From Streptomyces phaeofaciens (lineage in GTDB: Bacteria > Actinomycetota > Actinomycetes > Streptomycetales > Streptomycetaceae): a DNA stretch of 64,000 nt. The stretch's first letter is position 1. Each line of letters opens with the position of its first letter. A program made the position numbers and the translations under genes. The notes under the pieces were generated by a model that was not told where the DNA came from, did no database searches, and saw only the letters and a list, made by a program, of their open reading frames with translations. Location: assembly GCF_014648915.1 (NCBI RefSeq), contig NZ_BMSA01000018.1:124001-188000 (forward strand), given 5' to 3'. Below are positions 17,961 to 27,182 of the stretch, piece by piece.

Positions 17961-19220
17961 ATGGCACTCCGCTCTCCCCGCTTCAGCGGTGATCCGACGC
18001 TGGAGGCCTGCCAGGCGGGCACGCACAGGATGCACCAGCCCGAGCAGGGTCTGGCGGTCAAGCGGGTCCAGGAAGGACTGGTGGCACTCGGCCGTTCGGT
18101 CGGATCGGACGGGGCCGACGGCAAGTTCGGCCAATTCACGGGAGCCGCAGTCTCCGCCTACAAGGCCGACTCCGGTCTCCAGCCCACGGATCCGGTCGTC
18201 GGGACAGGAACCATCTCGGCGCTGGACGCCGATCTGTTCGTCGATCCGCCGACGCTGGACCCGGCCTTCAAGGAGTTCGCTCCGGCCGTGGCGAGCCGAA
18301 GGGCCGAGCCGTTCGTGGGGCTCGAACTCGCCACACTCATCGGCAGCCCACTCGATTCGTGGCGGCACATGGTCGGACGCTTCACGCTGGGAAAGCTCGA
18401 TTCGGACGAACTGCTGGGCATCGTGGCGAGGAGCCGCAGCGGCGACCTGCGCGACGCCTACGTCACTGTCGCCGCACCGGTGCAGGGCGGGCAGAGCGCG
18501 GAACAGCTCTTCGACGACACGGCCGCGACCCTCGGCGACGCTTCGGCGGTCACCCTGAACTTCGAGACCGTCGAGGGCTCGACATCCAGCCTCATCCTGC
18601 TGGGGGACCAAGTCGTCCTCGGTTGGGCGACCGTGCTCAGGCCGGGTGTCGGGCGCGCCCCGAGCACCCTGCGGGCGGACCTGTTCCACGAGTTGAACCA
18701 CGTGCGCAACACCATCAACGGGCAAGCACTCCGCCGAACCCCCGACACCGACAGCGGCACGTACGTCGACACGGCCCTCGCACAGGCGAGTTCCGCGCTC
18801 GGCGGACCGACCGTCGCGGTCATGGCGGGGTTCGTCGAGGAGATGTCCGCCCGGCACATGGAGTGGATCGCGGTCCAGGAGACGCTGGGCAATGCGACGG
18901 CGCCACGCTTTCTCCAGCCGGAGCCGTTCGTGGAGGCGGTGCGGTTCTATGTCGAGGAGACCAGGCTGTTCCACGGCAACGGCTATGTCCCCGGGATCCT
19001 CGCCCAGGGCGAGTCGGCGACGTTGCTCCAGATCGCCCTGTGGCTCCGGCGCTGCCAGGAGATGGAGTTCAGTGACGACAAGGAAGAGGACGTGCGCACC
19101 CGCACCTTGTTCGGCGACGCGGCGCAGGTCGCCGAACAACACTCCGCGCAACCGCCCCCCGTCCGCCCGCCGGCGGACGGATTGAGCCCGCTGACCAGGG
19201 ACTTCGTCCTCCCCGAGTAG
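17961..19220 (+). CDS. Peptidoglycan-binding-domain protein with HExxH metalloprotease-like motif
   Basis: This 419-residue protein has a strong GAAGGAGG ribosome-binding site. Residues 27-95 look like a PG_binding_1 domain (GLAVKRVQEGLVALGR, DGKFGQFTGAAVSAYK). The middle of the protein contains LFHELNHVRN, with His243, Glu244 and His247 forming an HExxH zinc-protease signature, and a further EEMSARHMEW about 45 residues on that could supply a third ligand. There is no obvious signal peptide, so it may act in the cytoplasm or be delivered by another system. It lies 260 bases before the CHAT-protease cassette and could belong to it. I do not recognise the family. Confidence 0.7.
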   Translation: MALRSPRFSGDPTLEACQAGTHRMHQPEQGLAVKRVQEGLVALGRSVGSDGADGKFGQFTGAAVSAYKADSGLQPTDPVVGTGTISALDADLFVDPPTLDPAFKEFAPAVASRRAEPFVGLELATLIGSPLDSWRHMVGRFTLGKLDSDELLGIVARSRSGDLRDAYVTVAAPVQGGQSAEQLFDDTAATLGDASAVTLNFETVEGSTSSLILLGDQVVLGWATVLRPGVGRAPSTLRADLFHELNHVRNTINGQALRRTPDTDSGTYVDTALAQASSALGGPTVAVMAGFVEEMSARHMEWIAVQETLGNATAPRFLQPEPFVEAVRFYVEETRLFHGNGYVPGILAQGESATLLQIALWLRRCQEMEFSDDKEEDVRTRTLFGDAAQVAEQHSAQPPPVRPPADGLSPLTRDFVLPE

Positions 19221-19480
19221 GTCGGCGCCGCCCGAGGCCCGCATCGCCCGCATCGCGCGGATCGCGTGGATCGCGGGGGTGCTCGGCGCGACCTGTGTCT
19301 TCGGCCGAGAAGGCGTCACGGCCAGGCGGTCGGCGGCCACCGTGGGCGCGCGATGCGTCGTGGAGAAGCCGGGTTCGTGAGGGGTCAGGGCGGACTTCCG
19401 TGATCCGTGTCCCTTTGGTGCGGGAACCGCATACCCTGACGGCGCTACGGCCCCGGCGGAGTGCGGATGGGTGAGGTGAC

Positions 19481-20779
19481 GTGTCGTCCGATGCCAGGAT
19501 CGACCTTTCCCGTGCCGTGGACCGACGGATGGCGTCGGCCCGGGAGTGGGACAGCCTCGTCGAGCAGATCCGCGCGTTGGACGGCTTCGCCGACTTTCTC
19601 CGGCCGCCACGCCTGGAAGCGCTGCTGCCGGCGGCGGCCCACGGCCCCATCGCCGTCGTCAACCTCAGCCACCTGCGCTGCGACGCATTGGTCGTCGACA
19701 CCGGTGGTGTGCGGGTGGTGGAACTTCCCGGTCTGACCATCGAGACCGTCGTCGACCGGACCCTCGAGTACCTGGTGGTGCTGCGGAACGTGGACCTCGC
19801 CGCCCACGAGGTGCAAGCGACGTGGCAGCGCTACCAGGACGGTGATCACGCGCCGGCCGCGATCCGGGAGTACACCGGGGCGAAGCTGGCGTACCAGCGC
19901 GCCGTCGACGAACGGGACCGCACGCTCGACGCGACGTTGGCGTGGCTGTGGGACGAGATCGCCGGCCCCGTGCTCACCGCGGTCGGCCTGGTCGACCCGC
20001 CCGTGCCCGGGCAGCCGTGGCCCCGCCTGTGGTGGTGCCCGACCGGACCGCTGACTCTGCTGCCGCTGCACGCCGCCGGACACCACGACGGGACCGGGCG
20101 GGCCGTCCTGGACCGGGTCGTGTCGTCCTACACACCGACCCTGCGGGCCCTGCTGGAGGCACGGCGGCAGCTCGACCCGGCGCCCGACGACGAACGCATG
20201 CTGATCGTCGCGGTGCCGGACGCCCCCGACGCGGTCCCGCTCACCGATGTCGTACGCGAACGCGACCTGCTGACCTCGGTGTTCGCCGACCGCCACACGC
20301 TGCTGGAGGGCGGTGCCGCGAACGCCGACGCGGTGCTCACCGAGATGTCCCGGCACCGCTGGGCCCACTTCTGCTGCCACGGCGGCCAGGACCTCACCGA
20401 CCCCTCCCGGGGCGGCCTGCTGCTGCGCGACCGCACCCTGGGCATCGCCGAGATCAGTGCGCGGCGCCACCACGGGGAGTTCGCGTTCCTGTCGGCCTGC
20501 ATGACGGCGACCGGCGGGGTCGTCCTGCCCGATGAGGCGATCACGCTGGCCGCCGCACTGCACTACACCGGCTACCGGCGGGTGATCGGAACGCTCTGGT
20601 CGGTGTACGACGACACGGCCGCCGACGTCGCGGCCACGGTGTACGCCGACCTCACCGCGACCGGGCGGTTCGAGCCCGAGCGGTCCGCCGACGCCCTGCA
20701 CCGCGCGATCCGCGAGCTGCGGGACGTCCACCGGCTTCCGCCGAGCGCGTGGACCCCCTTCACGCACACCGGTCCCTGA
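19481..20779 (+). CDS. CHAT-domain (caspase-like) cysteine protease
   Basis: The GTG start follows GGTGAGGTGA and gives 432 residues. The C-terminal half is a CHAT domain: RHRWAHFCCHGG (His300), then FAFLSACMTA (Cys340), with RVIGTLWSVYDDTA downstream. This is the caspase/separase-like fold. In most bacterial CHAT proteins a TPR array is fused to the domain. Here the N-terminal ~150 residues are helical without clear TPRs, and a separate TPR protein is encoded three genes on. CHAT proteases are known effectors in conflict or death systems. The gene begins a tightly packed cassette (16-bp gap to the next gene). Confidence 0.88.
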   Translation: MSSDARIDLSRAVDRRMASAREWDSLVEQIRALDGFADFLRPPRLEALLPAAAHGPIAVVNLSHLRCDALVVDTGGVRVVELPGLTIETVVDRTLEYLVVLRNVDLAAHEVQATWQRYQDGDHAPAAIREYTGAKLAYQRAVDERDRTLDATLAWLWDEIAGPVLTAVGLVDPPVPGQPWPRLWWCPTGPLTLLPLHAAGHHDGTGRAVLDRVVSSYTPTLRALLEARRQLDPAPDDERMLIVAVPDAPDAVPLTDVVRERDLLTSVFADRHTLLEGGAANADAVLTEMSRHRWAHFCCHGGQDLTDPSRGGLLLRDRTLGIAEISARRHHGEFAFLSACMTATGGVVLPDEAITLAAALHYTGYRRVIGTLWSVYDDTAADVAATVYADLTATGRFEPERSADALHRAIRELRDVHRLPPSAWTPFTHTGP

Positions 20780-20795
20780 CCCGACAGGAGCATCC

Positions 20796-21146
20796 ATGGC
20801 CGCCGGCACCACGCCCCGTGAACCGCTGCCCTACGTCGAGATCACCGACGAGGACTACGGACGGCGCGCCGCGGACGAGTTCACCGTCGAGGAGGTTCAC
20901 TCCGGCACGCTGATCCTGCGCGGCCCCTGCCCGCGCTGCCGGGCCTCGCTGGAGATTCCCGTCGTCAGCACGATCGTCCACCACCGCTCCTTCGGCCGTC
21001 ACCTGCGGCGGGTCCACCGTCCGCGGGCGGCGGACCAGGTCGAGCCGATGATGTGCACCTGCGAGGACGATCACCCCAACCGGCCGAACGGCCACTACGG
21101 GTGCGGCGCCTACTGGACGGTCGTCATTCCGGCGCGGACCTCGTGA
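20796..21146 (+). CDS. Cysteine-rich (possible zinc-ribbon) protein of the CHAT cassette
   Basis: This 116-residue protein of unknown family contains GPCPRCRASLEIP in the middle and MMCTCEDDHP...YGCGAYWTVVIP near the end. That gives two CxxC/CxC pairs plus histidines able to form one zinc site. It resembles an adaptor or substrate-binding module more than an enzyme. A GACAGGAG ribosome-binding site precedes the ATG. It ends in a GTGA overlap with the next gene, so translation is coupled. The position between a CHAT protease and a membrane protein suggests a recognition or regulatory subunit. Confidence 0.65.
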   Translation: MAAGTTPREPLPYVEITDEDYGRRAADEFTVEEVHSGTLILRGPCPRCRASLEIPVVSTIVHHRSFGRHLRRVHRPRAADQVEPMMCTCEDDHPNRPNGHYGCGAYWTVVIPARTS

Positions 21147-21766
21147 GCGGCTCACTGCGGCCCGGGCCCCTCCCGGCGACCCCGGCCGACCTGCTCAGGG
21201 CCCGGGACCGCGACCACTTGCTGCGCACCGAGCTGACCCGCGTGCGCGAGGCGGCCGTGGCCTGGCGCAACGGTCTCGGCGCTCTGCTCGCCGCACTCAT
21301 CGGGTTCAGCCTGATCAAGGGCCGCGCCGACATCGGTCAGCTGAGCCAGGGCTGGGCCGTCGGGGTAGGAGTGGCGCTGCTGGCGGCGCTGATCGCCGGC
21401 GCCGTCGGTGCTCTGCTGCTCATCCGCGCGGCCCACGGCCGGCCCCGGATCGCGTCGGCCGACACGGTCCTGCCGGGCCGGGCGGCCGACCACATGGAGG
21501 CGCTCGCCGCGGCGACGATGCTCCGGCGGGGCATCACGCTGACCCTCCTCTGCACGGCGTTCCTGGTCGCTGCGGTCGCCACCACCTGGTACGGCCCGGC
21601 GCGCCACCGACCCGCGCTGCGGATCACCACGCCCGCCGGCACCGTGTGCGGTTCGGTCGTCCGCGTGGACCGCGGCACCCTCGTGCTCAGGACGGCGGAC
21701 GGAGAGATCGCGACGGACCTGACCACGGCGTCGGCCGTACAAGCGGTCGAGACATGCGGAGGCTGA
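21143..21766 (+). CDS. Three-helix membrane protein of the CHAT cassette
   Basis: Using the GTG overlapping the previous stop, the protein has 207 residues. A charged N-terminal helix is followed by three transmembrane stretches (GLGALLAALIGFSLI, VGVALLAALIAGAVGALLLI, LTLLCTAFLVAAVATTW) and a C-terminal ~55-residue beta-rich tail (GTVCGSVVRVDRGTLVL). The stop is one base before the ATG of the TPR gene. No family was recognised. Within the cassette it could be the membrane target or pore that the protease acts on, but that is inference. Confidence 0.65.
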   Translation: MSGSLRPGPLPATPADLLRARDRDHLLRTELTRVREAAVAWRNGLGALLAALIGFSLIKGRADIGQLSQGWAVGVGVALLAALIAGAVGALLLIRAAHGRPRIASADTVLPGRAADHMEALAAATMLRRGITLTLLCTAFLVAAVATTWYGPARHRPALRITTPAGTVCGSVVRVDRGTLVLRTADGEIATDLTTASAVQAVETCGG

Positions 21767-21767
21767 G

Positions 21768-24230
21768 ATGTTCGACGAGCAACTGACGGTCTTCGCACGA
21801 CGACTCGACGCGTTTCAGCTCCACGGCGATCCCTCCGCCGTGCTGGATCCCCAGGCGGTCGCCGACGCCAAGCGGCTCTGGGCGGACCATCAGGGCCCCA
21901 GCGGCGGCGTTCCGCTGGAGGTCGTGTTCGTCGTCGCCAAGCTGTACTGGCTGCGGCACCAGGCGCGGCCCGGCCACGACGACGAGGATCTGCGCATCGC
22001 GACGGACTTGTTCGCCGCTCTCCACCGGGCCGCGCCCCAGACCGTTCCGTACGAGGTCACCCCGCTCCTGGCCGCCCGTCTGCCACACCTGCGCCAGTCC
22101 CAGGAGGCGATGCGGCTCCTGGAGGGCCTGAGTTCCACCGGTGATCCGGACGCGCTCGCGCTCGCGATCTCCCTGCTGCGGCAGGCCGTTCCCAGCTATG
22201 CCCCGAACGATCCCCTCCGGGCCGTCGCCCTGTTCAACCTCGGCACCGCCCAGCGCATGGCGTTCGGCCGGGACGGCGACCCGGAGCTGCTGCGCTCGGC
22301 GGCCGAGTCGTTCCGCGATGCCGCCGCGATGCCGCTGCCCGAGCACTTCCCGCGGCCCGACGACGTGTCGGCCAGGTACACCGACACGTTGGCCGTGCTG
22401 GCCGAGGCGACCACGAGCCTGCCCGATCTCGACGCGGCGATCGCCGCCACCGAGGAACTGGCCGCCGCCGGAGGCACCGACCGGGTCAAGACGGTGTCCG
22501 GGCTGTGCGACCTGTTGCGCATCCGCTTCGAATGGACCGGTGATCGCTCCGCGCTGGTCAGGGCCGTGGGGTTCGGCCGGGCCGCGGTCGAGGCGGTCGC
22601 ACCCGACGACCCCGAGCGGGCCGGCTGCCTGTCGCTTCTGAGCGTCGCCCTGCGGGCCCTGGCCGAAAAGGACCGTGACGCGGCCACGATGGCCGAGGCC
22701 GTGCGATTCTCCCGCGCGGCGGTCGAGCTGGCGCCGCGGGACGCGATCGTCCAGTCGAACCTGAGCGCCGCGCTGCTGGGCTTCTTCTCCTCGTCGCAGG
22801 ACGCCGCCGACATCGACGACGCCATCGACGCGGCGCGGCGCGCGGTCGACCACGCCGGTGGCGCCCGGGTCCGCAGCGGGGCCCTGTCCAACCTCGCGGG
22901 CGCGCTGCGCCTGCGGTACGGCAGGCGCGGCCGTATCGACGATCTGAGCAGGGCGATCGACGCGCTGCTCGACGCGGAGGCCGCCGCGGGGACAGCCGCC
23001 GTCCGTATCCCCGTGCTGAGCAACCTGGGCAACGCGTACGAGGACAGGTTCAGCCGCACGGGGGACGCCGCCGACCTGGACGGCGCGATCCGGGCGCTGC
23101 GATCGGCGGTCGCGCTGCTCACCGAGGGGCACATGGCCTGGGAGGTCGCCGTCGGCGGACTCAGCACCGCGCTGCGCGCCCGGTTCGAGCTGCACCGCCG
23201 GGCCGCCGACATCGATCTCGCGATCGAACTCGCGCGCGATGCCGTGACGTCGGCCGGTCAGGACGGCGCCACCTCCGGCCTGCTCACCTGTCTCGGCAAC
23301 GCGCTGATGTCGCGGGCGAGGTACACGGACGCGCCCGACGACCATGCCGCGGATCTCGACGAGGCCGTCGACTGCCTCCGGACCGCCGTGGAACGGGCAC
23401 CCGACGTGGAGGCCGGGCTGGTGGCCAACCTCGGGGCGGCGTTGTCGGTCCGCTTCCACGCCACGGGGCGGCAGGCCGATCTGACCGCCGCCATCGAGCA
23501 CATGGACCTGGCGCTCACGCTGTTCGGCCAGGATGATCCGACCCGTGGCTACCTGCTGAGCAACCTCGGCGACTGCCATCGCATCAGGTTCGCGTCGTCC
23601 CGTGACCCCGGTGACCTCGAACGGGCGGCCGCCCTCATCGCGGAGGCCGCCGACCACGCGCCCTCGAACGACCCGCGGCGCTTCGCCGTCCTGTCGAACC
23701 TGGGGCATGTGTTCCGGACACTCATGCGGGAGCGCGACAGCGCCGAGGACGACGCGATGCGGGCGGTGGCGGCCTGGCGTACGGCAGCCGGCTTGCCGAC
23801 CGCGAGCGCGGCCCAGCGCTTCGAGGCGGCGAGGAACTGGGCGGAGCTGGCCGCGTCGCTGCCCGGCCAGGAGGTGCTCGCCGCCGACGGCCACGCGGCG
23901 GCCGTGGACCTGTTGCCGGTGGTCGCCTGGCACGGACTGGAACGCGGCGACCGGGAAAACCTCCTGACCCGTTCGACCGGCCTGGCCGGCGCCGCCGCCG
24001 CGACCGCCCTGCTGGCCGGCCGGCCCGACCGGAGCATCGATCTTCTCGAGCACGGCCGAGCCGTCCAGTGGACGCAGGCCCTCCAGCTGCGCACGGACTT
24101 CGCCGCCCTGCGCGCGGCGGCACCCGAACTGGCCGACCGCCTCGATGCTCTACGGCAGGAACTGGACAGGCCGGTCGTGGAGATCGCCGCACCGGGCTGG
24201 CTCGTCGACCAGCCGGACAGCCCCGGGTAG
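21768..24230 (+). CDS. TPR-repeat protein lacking the usual C-terminal CHAT domain
   Basis: The 820-residue protein is built from about 15 degenerate TPR-like units, each recognisable by blocks such as RAVALFNLGTAQR, SNLAGALRLRYGRRG and LSNLGNAYEDRF. The last segment, SIDLLEHGRAVQWTQALQLR, is the region that in typical TPR-CHAT proteins leads directly into the CHAT protease. Here the protein ends about 45 residues later, and the CHAT domain is supplied in trans by the first gene of the cassette. It begins one base after the membrane-protein gene. It is probably the sensor or scaffold of the set. Confidence 0.82.
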   Translation: MFDEQLTVFARRLDAFQLHGDPSAVLDPQAVADAKRLWADHQGPSGGVPLEVVFVVAKLYWLRHQARPGHDDEDLRIATDLFAALHRAAPQTVPYEVTPLLAARLPHLRQSQEAMRLLEGLSSTGDPDALALAISLLRQAVPSYAPNDPLRAVALFNLGTAQRMAFGRDGDPELLRSAAESFRDAAAMPLPEHFPRPDDVSARYTDTLAVLAEATTSLPDLDAAIAATEELAAAGGTDRVKTVSGLCDLLRIRFEWTGDRSALVRAVGFGRAAVEAVAPDDPERAGCLSLLSVALRALAEKDRDAATMAEAVRFSRAAVELAPRDAIVQSNLSAALLGFFSSSQDAADIDDAIDAARRAVDHAGGARVRSGALSNLAGALRLRYGRRGRIDDLSRAIDALLDAEAAAGTAAVRIPVLSNLGNAYEDRFSRTGDAADLDGAIRALRSAVALLTEGHMAWEVAVGGLSTALRARFELHRRAADIDLAIELARDAVTSAGQDGATSGLLTCLGNALMSRARYTDAPDDHAADLDEAVDCLRTAVERAPDVEAGLVANLGAALSVRFHATGRQADLTAAIEHMDLALTLFGQDDPTRGYLLSNLGDCHRIRFASSRDPGDLERAAALIAEAADHAPSNDPRRFAVLSNLGHVFRTLMRERDSAEDDAMRAVAAWRTAAGLPTASAAQRFEAARNWAELAASLPGQEVLAADGHAAAVDLLPVVAWHGLERGDRENLLTRSTGLAGAAAATALLAGRPDRSIDLLEHGRAVQWTQALQLRTDFAALRAAAPELADRLDALRQELDRPVVEIAAPGWLVDQPDSPG

Positions 24231-24291
24231 CCGGGCTTTCGCCGGCGTCACGCAGTCAGCGCGCACCGGGGTGCCGGCGCGGTCGGGGTGG

Positions 24292-24954
24292 TCAGTCGGC
24301 CGGGACGGTCTCCGGCAGGCCGAGTGCGCCGGCGATGTGGCGCCAGATCGACGCGAGCGCCTTGTCCAGGGTGACCATGGGATCGCGGAGCATCAGGCGG
24401 ATGCCGTAGCCGTCGCTCAAGGACAGGACGAGGGTGGCGAGTTCGTCCACGTCGGTCGGGGTGAACTCGCCGGACTCGATGCCCCGCCGCACCGCGCCGC
24501 TCACCCACGCGTGCAGCTCGGCGTACAGGTCCACGGCGAACACCCGGGTGGACTCGTCGCGCAGCGCGCGGACCCATAGTTCCTGCCACAGCCGCCAGTC
24601 CTGGTGCAGGACGGCGTCGGTCGGCAGCAGGCTGCGCAGGATCCGGGCCAGGATGACCGCCGCCGGTGCCGTCCCGGCGTCGCGCTCCACGTCGACCGCC
24701 GTGTTGGCGAAGGAATGGGCCATCGCCTCCGTGAACAGCTTCTCTCGGGTGTCGAAGTGGTAGTGCAGCAGCGCGGTCGACACACCGGCCCGCTCCGCGA
24801 CCATCCGCATCCGGATCTTCTCGAAGCCGATCTCGGCGATGGCTTCGCACGCCGCGGTCAGGATGCGCTCGCGCGTGTCCGCCGTGCGCACCTTGGTGGG
24901 CACCCTGCGACTCCCCTCGTCCGGCGGTCGTTCACCGCCGTCATTGTCCCTCAC
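24292..24954 (-). CDS. TetR-family regulator of the catabolic locus
   Basis: The 220-residue protein has the TetR HTH (RERILTAACEAIAEIGFEKI, then VAERAGVSTALLHYHFDTR) and a ligand-binding helical domain. The GTG start overlaps the stop of the hydroxyacyl-CoA dehydrogenase gene (GTGA). It is the last gene of the leftward arm of the catabolic locus, and so would be autoregulated if it binds the paired operator-like sites at 32636-32710. An acyl-CoA or amine-derived ligand is plausible. A shorter start at the GTG before PTKVRTAD is possible. Confidence 0.87.
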   Translation of the reverse strand: MRDNDGGERPPDEGSRRVPTKVRTADTRERILTAACEAIAEIGFEKIRMRMVAERAGVSTALLHYHFDTREKLFTEAMAHSFANTAVDVERDAGTAPAAVILARILRSLLPTDAVLHQDWRLWQELWVRALRDESTRVFAVDLYAELHAWVSGAVRRGIESGEFTPTDVDELATLVLSLSDGYGIRLMLRDPMVTLDKALASIWRHIAGALGLPETVPAD

Positions 24955-25853
24955 GCGCGTTCCGCCCGCGCCGCCGCCTCACGCGGTGGCGGCGCCGCGT
25001 AGGTGTGGAAGCCCCGGCCCGACTTGCGGCCGAGCAGCCCGGCCTCGACCATCCGGGACAGCAGCGGCGGCGGGGAGTACGAGGGGTCCCGGAACTCGGC
25101 GTAGAGCGACTCGGCGATGGCACGGGTGGTGTCCAGGCCGATGAGGTCCGTCAGCGCCAGCGGCCCCAGCGGGTGCGCACAGCCGAGGACCATGCCGCGG
25201 TCGACGTCCTCGACGCTCGCGACACCCGACTCGACCATGCGGATCGCGGCCAGCAGATACGGCACGAGCAGCGCGTTCACCACGAAGCCCGCCCGGTCCC
25301 GGGTGCGGATGACCTCCTTGCCGAGTGTGCCGGACACGAAGGCCTCGGCCCGGTCCGCGGTCTCGGCCGAGGTGAGCAGCGACGGGACGAGTTCGACCAG
25401 CCGCAGCACCGGCACCGGGTTGAAGAAGTGGACGCCGAGGACCCGCTCGGGCCGGCCCGTCGCCGCGGCCAGCTGGACGACGGGGATCGACGAGGTGTTG
25501 GTCGCGAGGACGGCACGCGCGCCCGTGACGACCGCGTCGAGCCGGGTGAAGACGTCGAGCTTGAGCCGCTCGTCCTCCGCCACCGCCTCGATCACCAGAT
25601 CGCGGTCGTGCAGCGCCTCGACCTGGTCGACCACGGTGATCAGCGCGACGGCCGTCTCGCGCCGTTCGGCGGTGAGCCTGCCGTGCGCGACGGCCTTGTC
25701 CAGGGAGGCGCCGATGCGCCGCAGGCCCGCGCGGACCGCGTCGGCGTCGCGTTCCACGACCGTCACCGGCAGGCCGGCACGTGCGCAGACCTCGGCGATA
25801 CCGGCCCCCATCAGGCCGCAGCCGACGACTCCCACGCGTTCGATGTCGGTCAT
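24951..25853 (-). CDS. 3-hydroxyacyl-CoA (3-hydroxybutyryl-CoA) dehydrogenase
   Basis: The 300-residue protein has the Rossmann start RVGVVGCGLMGAGIAEVCAR and the family blocks ATNTSSIPV, LGVHFFNPVPVL and DRAGFVVNALLVPYLL. The GxGxxG loop and the His in HFFNP fit NAD binding and catalysis. It should oxidise a 3-hydroxyacyl-CoA to the 3-ketoacyl-CoA. It lies in the leftward arm with two acyl-CoA dehydrogenases, matching consecutive beta-oxidation-like steps; no enoyl-CoA hydratase or thiolase gene is nearby. It is translationally coupled to the TetR gene. Confidence 0.9.
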   Translation of the reverse strand: MTDIERVGVVGCGLMGAGIAEVCARAGLPVTVVERDADAVRAGLRRIGASLDKAVAHGRLTAERRETAVALITVVDQVEALHDRDLVIEAVAEDERLKLDVFTRLDAVVTGARAVLATNTSSIPVVQLAAATGRPERVLGVHFFNPVPVLRLVELVPSLLTSAETADRAEAFVSGTLGKEVIRTRDRAGFVVNALLVPYLLAAIRMVESGVASVEDVDRGMVLGCAHPLGPLALTDLIGLDTTRAIAESLYAEFRDPSYSPPPLLSRMVEAGLLGRKSGRGFHTYAAPPPREAAARAERA

Positions 25854-25951
25854 CCGTCGTCGTCCTCTCTCCCTCTCTACGGCGAGGTCCTCGGCGTTCC
25901 CGGGACCCAGGGGTCGGTGAGCGCCGGGGCGGGTGACCGCCCCGGCGGGTG

Positions 25952-27127
25952 TCAGCGGGCGGCGGGCAGGTCCAGCACCCCCGGGCCCCGCTTGATCAGC
26001 TCGTTGGCGATGATCAGCCGCTGGATCTCGGAGGTGCCCTCCCAGATCCGGTCCACGCGCAGCTCCCGGTAGAGCCGCTCCACCGCGTACGCACGGTCGT
26101 AGCCCCGCCCGCCGTGGATCTGGAGGCACCGGTCGATCACCCGGCCCGAGGCCTCGCTCGCCGCGAGCTTGGCGATGGACGCCTTGGCGTGCAGGGTCTT
26201 GCGGTCCCCCGGACCGGCCTGGTCCACCTCCCAGGCCACCTGGTGGGTGTAGGCGCGGTTGACGGCGATGTCCACGGCGCAGTCCGCGAGCATGCCCTGG
26301 ACCAGCTGGTACGTGGCGATCGGGGCGCCGAACTGCTCGCGCTCCACCGCCCAGTCACGGGACAGCTCCAGCGCCCGCTCGGCCGCCCCGGTGGTCCGGG
26401 CCGCGATCATCAGGCGCTCCTCGGTGAACCAGGAGCGGGTGATGTCGTACCCCTCGCCGATTCCGCCCAGCACGGCGTCCTCGTCCACCTGGACCTCGGT
26501 GAACGTGAACTCGGGGTGCTCGTAGACGAAGGTGTGCATGAAGCGCGGCACGCGCGTCATCTCGATGCCCGGGGTGTCCTTGTCGACGAGGAACAGTGTC
26601 GGGGCGCGCTCCGGACCCGCCGCGGCGAGGACGATCATGAAGTCGGCGTGGTCGCCGACCGTCACGAACCACTTCTCCCCGTCGAGCACCCACCCCCGGT
26701 CGTTCTTCGTCGCCGTGGTGGCGATGTTCTGCGGGTCCGACCCGGCGCCGCGCTCGGTGACCGCGTAGCAGTCCCGGCGCTCGCCCTTGATGACCGGGAC
26801 CAGGAAGCGTTCGCGCTGCTCCGGGGTGCAGAACCGCAGCGCGTTGGCGGGCCGCCACACCATGTCCCACAGGGCGCCCGTCAGCCGCCCCAACTCCTCC
26901 TGCACGGTGACCTGTTCGGCGATGGTGAGGCCGGCGCCGCCCCATTCGGCCGGCATGTTGACGGCCTGGAGGCCCGCGTCCAGGACCGCGTCGCGGATCT
27001 CGGCGTGCGCGCTCGCGGGCAGCCCGTTGTCCTCCTCGCACCGCGTCTCGTAGGCGGCGATGAAGTCGGTGAGGGCGCGCGCGTCGGCCTTGAGCTGTGC
27101 CTGGCGCGGGGTGAGGCGGAAGTCCAT
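25952..27127 (-). CDS. Acyl-CoA dehydrogenase (copy 1)
   Basis: This 391-residue FAD enzyme has PAEWGGAGLTIAEQVTVQEE, CYAVTERGAGSD (substrate/FAD loop), GEKWFVT and the C-terminal IWEGTSEIQRLIIANELIKR. It should introduce a double bond into an acyl-CoA thioester. It is closely similar over its length to the next gene (27183-28355), including the last 60 residues, indicating tandem duplication with divergence. Both have an unusual VEREQFG...YTHQVAWE stretch. The pair may work as a heterodimer or on successive substrates. Confidence 0.92.
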   Translation of the reverse strand: MDFRLTPRQAQLKADARALTDFIAAYETRCEEDNGLPASAHAEIRDAVLDAGLQAVNMPAEWGGAGLTIAEQVTVQEELGRLTGALWDMVWRPANALRFCTPEQRERFLVPVIKGERRDCYAVTERGAGSDPQNIATTATKNDRGWVLDGEKWFVTVGDHADFMIVLAAAGPERAPTLFLVDKDTPGIEMTRVPRFMHTFVYEHPEFTFTEVQVDEDAVLGGIGEGYDITRSWFTEERLMIAARTTGAAERALELSRDWAVEREQFGAPIATYQLVQGMLADCAVDIAVNRAYTHQVAWEVDQAGPGDRKTLHAKASIAKLAASEASGRVIDRCLQIHGGRGYDRAYAVERLYRELRVDRIWEGTSEIQRLIIANELIKRGPGVLDLPAAR

Positions 27128-27182
27128 GGAAGTCCTCGCTGTGTGGTGGTCGGAAGGGGGGCGGGGCAGGGCGCGGGCGGGG

